NCBI RefSeq assembly: GCF_003945595.2
Contig: NW_024105087.1
Span: forward strand, 2,981,001 to 3,045,000
Origin: Pipra filicauda
Taxonomy: Eukaryota; Chordata; Aves; Passeriformes; Pipridae
Direction: 5' to 3'
Length of the DNA stretch: 64,000 nucleotides
A model generated the notes under the pieces. It did no database searches and had not been told where the DNA came from. It was given only the letters and a program-made list of their open reading frames with translations. Of this stretch, positions 50,101 to 62,768 are shown piece by piece (within the stretch, counting starts at the first letter, position 1; each line of letters begins with the position of its first letter). Made by a program: the position numbers and the translations under genes.

Positions 50101-53100
50101 CAAGCACAACTCTGGACCAGTTGCCCAGTGTTCACAGCAATCGTGTCCTCTCAATGCTGTTGCACATAGAAAGCTGGGGCTCCAGATGTTTCCTGCCTTC
50201 TGCTTCAACTGTCTTTTCCCATGCTATTGAACATTTTTAGTAGGCATTTGGGAGCAAAGAAAGTGCCGTGATAACAGGAGAAATAGTGCTAAAAGTACAT
50301 GTCTAAAGCCCATCTTCTGCGTGCACAGCTTGAACAGCAGCATGTCCCCAGCGTTTGTCTGGAACCGCTAAAATGCAGCTGGTGAGAGCAGAGCCCAGGC
50401 AAATCTAAAATGATGGTGTAGAACAAAGTGCTTTTCATAACTTGCTCGTTCTGTATTTCCTTCCTCTGTTTACAGCAGCTGCTTTCAGATTATTACTCTG
50501 GACACTGGTTTTTAATTATTTGGAAGCTTCTCAGTGGTTCCGGAAGCTCAGTAGCTTCAGTGCTTTGCTAGTTCCATCTGTGATGACTGAGAAGAAGGTT
50601 CTTAGTTCAGTGGAACACATCTAGCAGAAGTGATCCACACATGACCCTTGGGTTTGGCTAATGCATCAGGAACTTGTGCTGAATGCTTGTAGGGATAGGA
50701 ACAAATCATGGGCCTTTCAAATGCTGTGTAGCTTTTTGACCACCAGCAGCCTCTTCCTTATTTAGGAGAGAAAGGGAATTTTTTTTTTAAAGAAGTCTGA
50801 AGTGGAAACACCTACATTCACTTTAGTTGTTGAATTACTGATATTATTGTTCAAGGCTCCTTTATAAATAATTACATACTGTCATAAGTATGCACAGATC
50901 ATCTAACCTCCCTTTTCTGTGATTTTGAATGGGGTAATTTAGCTGCCTTTCTTAGCTGGGATTTTATTTGGCTTATTTGTTTAATACCTTGAGGAACCTT
51001 GTAAAAGCTGCAAGTGTGAAGGTGTATGGCCCATTTTCAAAAAAGCCAGGAATGTGAAATAGTCATCCTTTTATGGTGGTCAAAGGATAAGAGTAGGTCT
51101 TTTCACACAGCAGAAAGGTATATGTATTGGGTCTCAAGGCACTTTTTAGCTGGATAACAACTGGCTTTCAAAGGTTTGACATTTGTTTTTCTGAGCCAAG
51201 TGTGTATGGGAGAAGCCTACAGGGTCAAGAGAAAATAAGCAAAAGTCAAAGACAGACTTTTAAGACAAATAGTAACATCTGGTATACTATTTTTCTTCTA
51301 CATTTGTAGAGCTCTTGTTTACTGCAGTGAATGTGAAATGTTTTTCTTGGCAGGATTATGGGATTAAAGTCCACCAGTCTGGGAATAAAGTTCATACAGG
51401 TTTATAACATAAGTAATATCTAGTAAGAAACCGCAAATGTAGTTGCATTTAAAACCTGTATGTCATAAAAAAATCATCATAAATGGTTAGAAAATACATA
51501 GGTTTCATTACCTATTGAGGTTTTTGAGAGGCATCTTGAATATTTTTACTGGTACGTACTAGTACATAAAATGCTGTGACTGTACCCTCTGTCACTTGTC
51601 TGTCATGTCAATCCATCTTTGTGCTAATTAAAGGCACTTAGAGAAACAATAAGGCAAAGCAGCTAAAAACTGCTGGTGGTGTAGGCTGAGGACATGACAC
51701 AAATGAAGTTTGGTGTATCTGCTATGTCTTGGGACCCCCAAAAGGGAAAAATATTGCTGAAAAAAGGTAAGGAAAAGAGGCAGAGGTGATCTGGTTTGGT
51801 GAATTTCTGATAGTTTCCAGCAGATCCCACGCTGCTATCCCTTCTGAATGAATATTCAGGGAGAAATGGTCATGCAAACAGTGCTTGATTTCTGTGGGAA
51901 CTGTCTTCCCAGATGAATTTTTTCTTCTATGAAAAAAAAAAAGAGTACAGATTGTATAATTTTTTATAGCATGGGTATGGCAAACAAAGAACTTGCCCCT
52001 TCTCCCTCTCCCCATCTTCTTTCTTTCTAAGACTCAAGTTCTGCAGAGGTTACAAAAAAGATCAGGGTCAGCTGGACTCCTCAAACAGAAGTTACAGAGG
52101 TTTATTCAGTTGTAGGAGTATTTCAGTGAGTTCATGTAATCATCTAAAGCTTTATTCTCTGAAAATTAATGTTCCTGTGGTATTTTGCATTGCTTGGACT
52201 TTGTTCAATGCTAAATAGTTTAACTGGAACAACAGAAATGATCCCTTCTGAGATCAGGACACTTGGATCAAATGGAAACTGAAAAAAATCCACAGGGCTT
52301 GCTGATTGAAAGACTAAAATCAGTGGTTTATTCTCAAATGCATTGTGGAAACTTCTTTGTAACTCTTAAAACTTCTAGCTATAATATTAACTGGAGTCTC
52401 TAAGGCTAGGGAACTGAAGATTTCTTTATGCTCGCAGGAAACAGAATGTTGAAAGAGAAAAGAGTTGTCCACGTAAAGCACTTTCTGTAGATTTTTGTAG
52501 AGATATGTTTCTAGAACTGTTCCAAAAGCCATGATTGTAATTTGGCACTGTATATGTATCTGGTATCAATTCACACTCGCATTACTTGAAAAGTCATGCC
52601 AGTTTCTAGAGAACAAAATGTGTCTGTGTTGTCAAAATTCTTGTTCGTTGCCTTCAGATTATTTACTAGTTAGTTTTCATGCCAATATACCAGCTTGGCT
52701 GCACTGACTTGAGCACAGTCTCTCCTGATTTAAACTTGTGTTGTGGAACCTGGCCCTTTGCATTTATATTTATGAAGAAGTCTGTTTACTGTCTTTGATA
52801 AAAGCAGAAGAACCCAGTCTGTTTGAAAACCAGTGTGAATTGTTCAGCTGTCCTTGTAAAGAGGGACAGTTGTATTTTACTATTATCTTTTGATTAATGT
52901 GCTCTTCATCACTACATGTCTTCCCTACAGATTTCACCAGCCACATGTCAGCAAGTGTAAGAGCCAATTTCTTGCCCTTTGTAAATCAGGCCAAGGGAAG
53001 GTCTTGGGAGCAGAGAGCTGTAATGGACCATGGAAGTCTGAGAGCAATTATTTCTAACTAATCAAACACAAGAAATAGCAGGAAACAAGGTTTATTTATG

Positions 53101-53954
53101 GAAGACATGTCTACTAGGAAACCTACAGTTTTTATTTACTACTGCTCAAGCAGATTACTAGAAAATGAACAAAATAAAAGCCCAGTAATATCTGAAAATA
53201 AAGACAGCTTTAAAAATCAGTCAGAAGAGAGAAAAATCTCTGATATATTTAAAAGATGCAATTTCATTGTTTTGTATGTGCTTCCTAAATATTATGACTT
53301 TTTTTTTTTTTAAGGTGATAATGTTATGAGAATAATTAGGACAGCAGAAAGTGGATGTTTCAAGGTGAATCAAGCTTAATTTATTTTGAAAAGTCATAGT
53401 TAATGAAGATTTCAGGTGTAGACTAAGGCAAGTTATTTATAGTCTGGATACAGGCCAGTGCAGTGCTGTATCAGCCCCTGGGTAGCTCAGGGCAAATTTC
53501 ACCTTAAGAAGGAAAGGACTTCATTTCTCTGTATAGTGGAAAGCTGCCCAAAGCTACCCCACCTCAGGGAATAATAGAGTACCTACTTCCAGAACACTCT
53601 TGTTCTTTCCCACTGTGCTACCATATTTTTCTCTTTGGGGATGCTGGAGGGGACAATTCCTCCCTGATGTTGCAATAGAGCAGGAGTGCAAGTGTCCCAT
53701 CCACTTGTGTAACTGCTTGGTCCCTGAGTAGATTTTGAGTGGATTGTTCTTGGTATCCACCTGTCCCTTACGACTGTCACGCTCTGGGTCTGCATCTGGC
53801 ACCAGCTTGCAATCAAATGTAGGCTGCTTAGGTTGGCTGCAGACTTTTATTATAAAGTGGAAAACACTGCCTATTTTGTTGTGACAGCTGTGTCCTACAT
53901 ACCTTCATAATAATGTGTTTGGTATGTGTTATGGATTTATTTGGTGGGCTATGT

Positions 53955-54476
53955 TAGGAGGAGTGTGGTGATGCTTCCCCTCTACTCAGCACCAGTGAGG
54001 CCATGCCTGGAGTGCTTTGTGCAGCTTTCCAGCAGGAGAAAGAGATGGAATAACTGAAGAGAACCCAACAAAGGGTCACTAAGATCATTCAGGGACTCTT
54101 ACATGAGGAAAGGCTGAGAGAGCTGGGACTGTTCAGCTCAGAGAGGAGAAGGTTTAGAGAGGATCTTATCCAAGTGTAGAATATCTGAAAGCAGGCTGCA
54201 AAGGAGGTGGAGCCAGGCTCTTTTCTGTGCCAGGATAAGAGTCAGTGGGCCCAAACTGTACCACAGGAGATGGGGTCTGAACAGCAGGAAACTTGTTTAC
54301 TAAGAGGGTGACTGAGCACCAATGTGGAGGTTGTGGAGTCTCCCACCTTGGAGATACCCATAAGCCATGGACATGGTACTGGGAACTGGCTCTAGATGGC
54401 CCTACTTGAGCAGGGGGGTTAAAACAGATGTCTTCCAGAGGTCCCTTCCAACCTCAGCCATTCTGTGATTTTTGCA
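53955..54476 (+). repeat. CR1 LINE fragment (ORF2 end and 3' UTR)
   Basis: Plus-orientation CR1 with CCTCTACTCAGCACCAGTGA, GAGGAAAGGCTGAGAGAGCT, GGGACTGTTCAGCTCAGAG, GTTGTGGAGTCTCCCACC, GAACTGGCTCTAGATGGCC, AGAGGTCCCTTCCAACCTCA and TTCTGTGATTTTTGC at the 3' end. It is less decayed than the 15.7 kb copy but has small deletions and no intact reading frame. Confidence 0.94.
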
Positions 54477-57249
54477 AAGGGTGAGTATTTAAGCCATGTA
54501 CCTTAAATAACCTTGTTTCCAAGCTCCTTGGGGTTCTCTCCTTCTTAGAAATCTACACGGACCCACATCCCACAGTCCCTAGAATAGGAAAGAGTCTCCC
54601 CTGAAAATCCAGCCCTGTTTTTTTCATCTCTCCTGTGACCATCTGCTGACACTAGACAAGCCATTTTAATACAGTCTCAACTCTGAAAATATTTGACAAA
54701 AATCTCCACCAACCAGTCAATCATAGCCTGAAATAAACACTGAGGAGCACTAGAATGTCTTGGCCCAACTGTCAGACATATCTGGATGCACTGGACTATT
54801 GTTCATTGTGCATAACTGTGATTATGACATATGAGCAGTCTGCCCAGATTATTAATGAAAATAAAAAGAAAGCCATCTGTTTATTATACTTGCAGGTCAT
54901 TTCCTGCGTATGCAGTTCTTGGAAATAAATGCTGTGAAGTATGAAACAGTGCCTCTTGTATGTTAAATTAATTCAGGAAGGCATAGTGGTATTTATGACA
55001 CTGTAATTACATAAAAGGGAAAAGAGGAAAATCATGCCTTTAGGTGAAAAAAAAGCTGACCAAGAAAAAAAATTGTGTGTGAGCAATTGAAATGGCCTTA
55101 TAAATAAAAAAATATTTTTATAACGAAGTAGACCTTCAGAAAAATATGCATTACTTGCTAAATCAAAGTTTGTTTGGTTTGGTTTTTGGTTTTTTTCAGT
55201 TACAGGCTATGAATGGAAAGATTCTGAACCTTTCCTGTATATCTGTTTGGTAAGGTTTCTGCTGGGCTTTAAATGCATGGATTTCTCCGGTAAATGTATC
55301 ATAGATTCTGCCCCATTGCTGGTGATCTGATGTACTGGGAAAGGGAAAGCAACTTTAATTGCTCTTTGGTAGCAGATTATATTCAGCATTTATCTGTGAT
55401 CTGTGTTAGGTGGAAGAAATACTCTGCTCTGCTGATAGTATGTACTGTGTTTTTATACTTGAGGTGTTTCCTGAGAGCTTCTGGAAGCCATTGGACCAGA
55501 TCCTCAGAAAACATGAACAATTACAATTATACTGGGTTTGGCCTCTGGGGACACATTTTTACCAGCATTGACAGTTATGAATGGTTAACAGTTGCATTTT
55601 AGTTTGATTTAAACAGAGTTTGAGCAAAATCTTTACCTCAAGGACAAGCTGCAAGGGAAATCAATGTATGTCCATCTTCTTTGAGCATACATTCTTTGCT
55701 GCACCATAAGGAAGTATCTGTAAAAAAAAGTAATTGCACAAATAACCCAAAAGAGGTATCCATGGCATGTCACTGCTTTCCCAGAAGAATAGTGTGTAGG
55801 TGTCTTAGTGTCAATGTCTTTTTGACATTAAGAAGCGTCAATGTCTTTTTTTGGAAACTTGCCCTAGACCCTAAATAGCCTTGACACTCTTCATCCATAA
55901 TAATTCCAACTTTTGTAGCCCTTGGAAATAGAATTAGGATGAGTTTCTCTGCTGTTTCCTCACTTGCACAGTCGTGCAGAGGTGGCACAGTTTTGCCAGT
56001 TGGTTCCTTTGTTGCTGGCAGACAAAAAAAAAAATCAATGTTGCAACCTGCCTTTCCCTTTCCTTTTTTAAAAGTTTGCTTAAAAGACTAAGACTAAGAT
56101 CAAGAGCTTTGCAGATGTATCAAGAATTAATGACTCTTGTGTAAGTCACACATTCTGTGCCAAAAAAATCTGCATCCCAGCTGAGGTGATGAATACAGAG
56201 ACAAACTTTGACAGGGAGTATGTCATGGGAGTAGCAACTATACAGGAACAAGTATTGGGAATGACTTCTTACAGGGAAAACAAAAGACGATTAGGGATTC
56301 ATAGAAAGACATGACCAAGATGTCCATAAAAATGAAAGCTGACTAGTCTGACAAGTCTTGGATTTCCAAGTTTTGTTGAAGGTATATCTAGACCCTAACG
56401 GATCTGATTTTTTTTTTTTTACTGTCTTTTATGGCTTTCCTTTATGTTAATATGAAACAGAGGTATCCTCTTATGCAGTGACTCCCTTGAGCTTCTGCTA
56501 CTTATCTGTCTTTTAATCAAGTGAAGAATACAGGCCTTTTGATACGATCCCCTGTCGCAGATGAGGATTAACTAGGATGAGAGGAATTGCCCACTCCATA
56601 GTGGGCAAGGTTGAGATGTAGAAGAAGGAAAACACAATCATGGAGCTCTTTGTTTTTAGCATTTTTCTCTGCGCTGTAGACATTTTACAGAGAGAAGAAG
56701 TAACGCTTTCTTCTGAGGAAGTGATTCTGAGCCACTGTTCAGCCAGTGTCAAATTCAGTTTGGCCTCACAAGGGACAAAAGGGGGGTTGCAGCCTGTGGG
56801 ACAGACTCAAAGAGTGTCTGGGCTGTGACAGATGGGGTCATCGCAAGGGAGAGAGGTATTAAGCCTTGATGTAGTGTCTAAAACTGTTCTAAGCTGTGTT
56901 TAAACTCCTCATGGCAAGTGACAGAAATGGTTCAAAATTTTTATATTTTTGTGCAGAAGTGTTGGGCCAGGTCAAAGTGCCGTGCCTGGACCCTTGCTGT
57001 GGTACCTTCTGCATCAGGCCTTAAATCAAACCCCTGTAGGTTGCACCTATCTATGCCCTTGAATAGGAATAACCAGCATTGCAGTATAATAGTGATTCAT
57101 GTGATTAAAATGTTTAGAAAATAAAAGACAAGATGTGAGTGTTATAGTTATAAGGCAGCCCCTCCAAACGGCAAAATATTTTGGCAATATCGAGAATAGT
57201 ACCAAGAAAAAGACATTGCTTTAGTGCTGTATAAAAATTTGTCCTCATT
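54477..57249. other. Intergenic sequence, no gene seen
   Basis: No exon or RNA gene was recognised. A small direct repeat (GTCAATGTCTTTTT at 55810-55823 and 55837-55850) includes a 6-bp hairpin at 55813-55829. The 102-residue open frame at 55294-55602 has no recognisable domain. Confidence 0.6.
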
Positions 57250-57690
57250 TTAAATACTGTATGTGGCAATTGTCTCCCCATCTGTAAAAAGGGAGACTGG
57301 AGTTAAGAGATACAGAGAAAGGAAACTAAGCTGGTTAAGAGAATGGGGCTGCAACATCTCAAGGAGAGACTGAAATGTCTGGAACTCTCAAATATGAGGA
57401 GGAAAAGGCTGAGAGAAGTGGAATTGATTTTTATAAAACTTCGAGGTAGCTAGATCAAATGCAAACTGTAACTCACCAAACCCTGTATTATAGGACTAGG
57501 ACCTACATCATTTCTTTGGCTTTAAATCGGTAATATACTAGTTTCATAAATTTGCAGATTGCATAGTTAACTTCTGATATGTGCTTCCACAGGAGACTTG
57601 GAGGTGGCTTGGAGGTCCATAAAGAAATACAGAAGGGATTAGGCAGGAGGATTCTGCAACAAGCCCAGTACAACTCTTAAGGGAGAGATA
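57250..57690 (+). repeat. Ancient, heavily diverged CR1 fragment
   Basis: Weak but ordered similarity to an old CR1 lineage in plus orientation: TGTCTCCCCATCTGTAAAAA, GATACAGAGAAAGGAAACTA then AGCTGGTTAAGAGAATGG, AATATGAGGAGGAAAAGGCT then GAGAGAAGTGG, TTTATAAAACTT, TATAGGACTAGGACC, and CCACAGGAGACTTGGAGG near the end. The order matches the ORF2 C-terminal region of CR1/L3-like elements. Divergence is much greater than in the other copies, suggesting insertion before the bird radiation. Limits are approximate. Confidence 0.55.
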
Positions 57691-60600
57691 GAACACTTGT
57701 CTAGATGAACTCCAAGGTTTTTTATGTTTTTGTGTTCTTAAGGCTATCATATATGGTACCTGATGAAACCAAAGGCTTAGAGGTACAGGTGAATTCTTTT
57801 TTCAGCAGAATTCAAAGGGTTTTTTTCTTATCTTCTGGATAGGCTACTCCATCTTATGCAGTGTAATACACTGGTCTGCAGGAAAGTGTTTTCTTCTTTC
57901 TATTGTCTATAAATGTAGCCCTTTCAGCCTCTTAGAACAGAAAGTTTTAGTTGGTTCTTTTTCTGAACTTTTTTTATTTATTAAACAAGACTTCAACCAA
58001 TGCTTGGAGTTAAGTACAGTTACACATCAAGCAGGGAGAGGTGGTGGAATTATATTGTGCAATTATTTTATTTTTGGAAAATAGTTTGGAACTACTTGTT
58101 ATTATACTAAGTATTGAAAATAATGTATAAAAACTGGAAAAATGTGTTTCTGCAGCTTAATATAATTGTGTGATATTCAGTAATGATTTAACTTTGGTGT
58201 AACTTTGCTATTCTCAACTAGTACATGTTTTTTTTGATATCTTGATCAGATGAGCTACTAGGTCTGACTAAAATTGGCAGAGTTGATCCTTTTTTGGTAT
58301 CAAGTCACTTTGTCCTAGATTCGAGGTTACTTCTCTCTTCCTTTTTTTCTTCCTTTTGAGTAGTATGTTACTGTCAGGCTTAAGAGCATGGAGCTTATTT
58401 CTCTGCAAGCCAACTTGATATGAGACTGTCAGTGCAGTTACGTTGAGCAGCCTTTTGGATCCATCTTTTGGCTTTGGACAGCCACACCTTTACTGTGCTT
58501 TCTGCTCTCTGAGGTGGCTTAAGAGAAGGCTAAATTATTTTGAACAGTTTATGCACTTCACCAAGAGTTTTCAGGAAAATAATTACTCTGCTAAGGTTTG
58601 TGAGTTTTAGGGGTCAATAAACACCTTATTTGCCCTCTTAATACCAGCTTAAAACCAATAGGGCAAACAAATAATAGCACAAAGGGAATATTTCTGCACC
58701 AGAATGTCTGCAATTGTATTTTTTTTTGTGTTACTTCTTTCAGCACAAGTCACAAGACTCTGCAGAGTCTTAATGACACACCCTGGGGTGGCCAGTTTCA
58801 TTCTGCTGTTTCCTTCTTTTCTGTCTCTTATCCTCCCCTGGAAGCATGACAGGCCTTTCCACACTAGTGTGGGAGAAGAATAGGCAGAGGGAAGTCTGTA
58901 CTCCTTCCTTCAGTGTCAAATATCAACGCTTCGTCTTTTTCCCCATAAAATGCCAGAACACTTTTTTCTGAGATAAGCAAATCCCAAGCAAAGAGTGAGC
59001 AAATGAGTCTGTGCTGAGGTGCAGGATCTGGCAGTACAAGAGATGAGAAGGAGTGGGCCTCTATCCCAGTCGTGCTTCATCTACCTTCCACAGTCACATC
59101 CTTCTGCAGAGGTCACAGACTCTTCTGCAGCACTTCCCAGTAAGATCAAATTCTTTGAAGCAGGAGACTTGTGAAGAAAAAGCCCCATACCCATCTGCAG
59201 ATACCCAAATCGTTTTGCACTTGCTGGTTTCGCAAGGATCACAATAGTTGGCGTTATCACGAGACAGTCACGTTTTGTGTCGGTAACCCTGGGGATTGCA
59301 GCAGTGTCACCTCTGTCACAGCCATTATCACTGAGGCACTTACCCAGCCTTCCCAAACTTGGCTCACTCTTCAGGGCTCTGGGGGGAGGTGGGGAAACAG
59401 AGTTGGTGTTTGACAGCCTGCACCTGGGAGAGTACATGCACCCTTTTATACCTTATCACATGGCTGCACCAGCCAAATACTTTGAGTGTCAGGAAAAGGT
59501 GCAGTGACAGGAGCTGGCTGCCAGTATTTAGTGAGAGTGGTTCAGGGAGAGAATAGGATGGTTAGTTAAAGCTAAGATGTTAAAAGATGTATTTCTGTGA
59601 GTCTGGTATTTGATGTGACTATGATGAAAGAATCAGTGACCTTTGCAGTAATGGATCACAGTCGGGTCTCAGACAAAGTGTTACAAAGCTGAGGTTGTAG
59701 TGCTTCTTACACTGAAGAGATTTTTGAAGATTGATGTTTGGAAGGGAGAAAATTACAGGAATATATTTTCAGAAGTCCTATTTTGTTTTTTTTCTCATTA
59801 TGTCTCAAACAGCTTTGAAAGACTCAAAGTAGCAACCCGAGGGGTTTATTTTTAACTTTCACCAATGTTCTCTGACTAGGCAAATGACCCTGCAGGCCTT
59901 TAGTCTTTTTTTTTTTTTTTTTTTTTTTTTGTGCTCACTGATGGCCAGGACATCTTGCTCTTACGAAGGCTCGTATAGTTTGCCATGGCTTAGGGCTGCT
60001 TCAGTTGTGAGCTTCACAAAAAAGTTAGCTTCCATGCTAGAAAATAAACACACATACACTTAAAATCCAGTGAAAATCAGGCAAGGTCTTTCTAGGGTTT
60101 TTAATTTTATTGCTACAACCCTGCTCAACTAGGGAGTCTAGAGAACAGCTAAAGAGTAGAAGGAAGAGTCCTGCCTGCCTTTCATGTAGAAAAACCTGGC
60201 TTCTTCATCCTTTCAAGGCAACAGAATGTCAAGTCAGGTTGTGTTGCCTAAGGCTGCTATGCAGTAAGGGGATTTAAATGTAACCTCTGCATACAGAAAA
60301 AGGAAGTCCCTTAATTCATTCAATATTTTATTAGAAGTCTCTTAATGCTGGTCTTATTCCTAAAGGTAAACATCTCGGAGGCTTTTCAAAGCCTGTATTT
60401 CATTATTTAATAATCTGTTTTCACTAACACAATTCCCTAGGTCTGAGCCTGTAACTAAGTCCACAAGCTGGAAATATCAGCAGTCCAGGAACTGTTAAAT
60501 AATTAAGCCATTGGTGCCTGTAAGTGTTAGGGCTTGAATCACTCACATTTTATTTTCACAAACTGCTGGGAAAAAAAGGTGTCATTGCAAAAAGATTACT

Positions 60601-62744
60601 TACTAGCTCTTTTTAAGGACAAGGTTACTTTTTTCCTGCGGAGGTATGGCTTGCAACTGTATGAATTTTTGTAGGATAACATTTAATAGCGAACCTGTAC
60701 AGACCCGGTTCTTTGTGTAGAGCAGTTTCATCTCGGATCCAGAGTTATCCCATCTTCTGGACTCACTGGAAATCCCTACCTTCATTCAGAGGCTTTTTTT
60801 AGGACTGGTAAATGGCAACCTTTTTTTAAGAGTTTTGTGTGAATAGCCATGGACTGGAAAACACAAGGCAGTGTTTGGCCGTGGAACAAAAAAGCCCTAC
60901 TCAGTGTGTGGGCACAGGTGTTTGTTCTGTGCTTGTGTGTGGGCATATGTGAACCCAGGGACACCTTTGCACGTGTCCTCCCTCTCAGGTGGGGCAAATG
61001 TCTCTGAAGTAACTGAAGGCCAGATATTCAGGCTACTCATTTTGGCATCTCAGGCACTGAGGTGGATGTGGGCTCATTTTGAACACAAAGGATATGACAC
61101 AGACTGCTCTCCCACTTCAAGCAGATGGAGGCAGGTCAGTCCACTGAGGGAGTTTCTCACCCATGAATGATAGATGTCATGATTTTTCTTCATCAGGGAA
61201 AACGAGACTGGTTTTATCATAGTACTATATACCCTGGAGGAGGAAAAAGTAGTACAATCATGGATATGCTGTAAGAGAAGAGGAGTTCAAGGAGGGGTAA
61301 CAGAGGGCTTTTGAGAGCACTAATAACGTGCACTCCCTAATTTAGTCCAGGCAGAAGACATTTGAGTGCCATAATCCATTATGGCACCAGCTTGCTTTCT
61401 TTTGTAGACAGTTTGAATTCAGTTGCTATGTGGAGTGAGACGGCTGGATAGAAATGAGGGGCTGGTCAGGGAAGGGGAGGAAAATGAGATTTGGATGAAA
61501 TGTTGTAGGACCTGAGATTATTTTCCTTGTATTGCTAAATGGAATTCTGTACTTAGTAGTGCAAAAACCAAATTAGTACAAGGTAGGAAATACATATGGA
61601 CTGTCTTGAGTACTGGGGTTTCTTTTGTTCTGTTGCATGATGATGTGACAATGCTACTGTTCTGTTTCCAACATCGAACACACTTAAGCTAAAATCTAGA
61701 AATAAATGGTTTGAACTAATTTTTTTACATTGATTCTATTTGTTTACTTTGGCTTTTTGAAATATCTTGTGACTCTTGTGATCTGTAATGGGAAATCTCT
61801 CTGCATTCCCTTCAGAGTTTATTTGCTGTGTTTACAAACTTAGACAGTATTGACATAGTTACTAAGAAGGAACTGTCTTTTGGCAATGCTGGAAGCTTTA
61901 GCAACTTTAAATATACATGGAAAATTTAAACATACAAACATTAATATAAAAAACTCAATTTAAAAATTATTTGATTTCAAATCACTGATAAATTATGCAA
62001 TACTAGTATCAAGCTCACCTCTACAACCTCTGGTATACCCATCTGCATTCTGTATATTCATTATAAAACAGTTGGTAATTTTTGCTATCAGCATGAAAAT
62101 ATTTTTCTGATAACTTTGAGAAGAACAAATTGCCTCAAGTGTGTAAATTACGAAACCACGAAGCTTGCTTTTCAGATCACCAAATATCTTAAAATAATTT
62201 TCCTCTTGGCTAGGATTGACTGGGCTCATTTGCAGCCCTGATTTAAACATCATATTGACATCTTGTTGTGATTTGCTGCCAAAAGAATGTGGAGGTATTT
62301 GTGATTATCTTCATGATATCCTGTGGATTAGGCAGGTTATGACTTTTCTGCAATTGAGAAATGGTGGACACCAGTTCTCTTTGGATTTTTTGTGGATGTT
62401 ACAAGTGAATGAAAAAGAGTTGCTGTTATTACAAAGACATCCTGTTTCTTTAATAGCTATAGTTTGGAAAAAATTCCTTTGTAATTAAACTCTTACCAAT
62501 AATTGAAAATATGAGTACTAAAACTAAAGATCTTCCTTTCATTGTATCCTTTTGATTCTTTTATAAAGAGCAAAGCCCTGTTATGGTTAATTTTATGAAA
62601 GCTGAGAATCTTTAATTAGTAAAAATTTATGCAAAATCATGTTTTCACCAAACACCTCCATATACCATATCCTGGAAAACAACCAGAAATATATCTTACC
62701 TGATGGTCATATGTACCTTTTCTGTGTCAGAGAGGGAGAAAATA
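57691..62744. other. Intergenic sequence, no gene seen
   Basis: No exon with recognisable similarity. It contains a T25 tract at 59906-59930 and an unusual local CpG cluster at 59205-59290 within a GC-richer segment (about 59050-59530) in which several frames on both strands are open. No TTC29-like (TPR) exon was recognised, although that gene is the expected neighbour further right. Confidence 0.55.
59906..59930. repeat. Poly(T) tract, 25 T
   Basis: Uninterrupted T25 run; simple homopolymer with no retrocopy recognised next to it. Confidence 0.95.
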
Positions 62745-62747
62745 ACA

Positions 62748-62768
62748 TTTTATGATTCTATGATTCTT
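62748..62768 (+). repeat. CR1-type terminal repeat remnant
   Basis: TTATGATTCTATGATTCTTT is the CR1 3' octamer-like terminal repeat. The sequence before it is not recognisably CR1, so this may be an old end or a chance microsatellite. Confidence 0.5.

Larger units (their letters stand above)
43517..53954. other. Long intergenic stretch, no gene seen
   Basis: About 10.4 kb of AT-rich sequence with no supported exon, CR1 copy or RNA gene. Homopolymers at 46031-46046 (T16) and 47161-47194 (T34). Opposite-strand open frames at 43588-44151 overlap each other and show no domain. A somewhat GC-richer segment lies at about 49700-50400 without recognisable content. Confidence 0.6.

Noticed and set aside
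55810..55850. Direct repeat GTCAATGTCTTTTT with small internal hairpin
   Set aside because: Only 14 bp repeated at short spacing, no flanking element structure; probably local slippage.
59081..59437. 118-residue minus-strand open frame
   Set aside because: No family recognised and overlapping frames on the plus strand are also open; kept only as part of the CpG-cluster observation.
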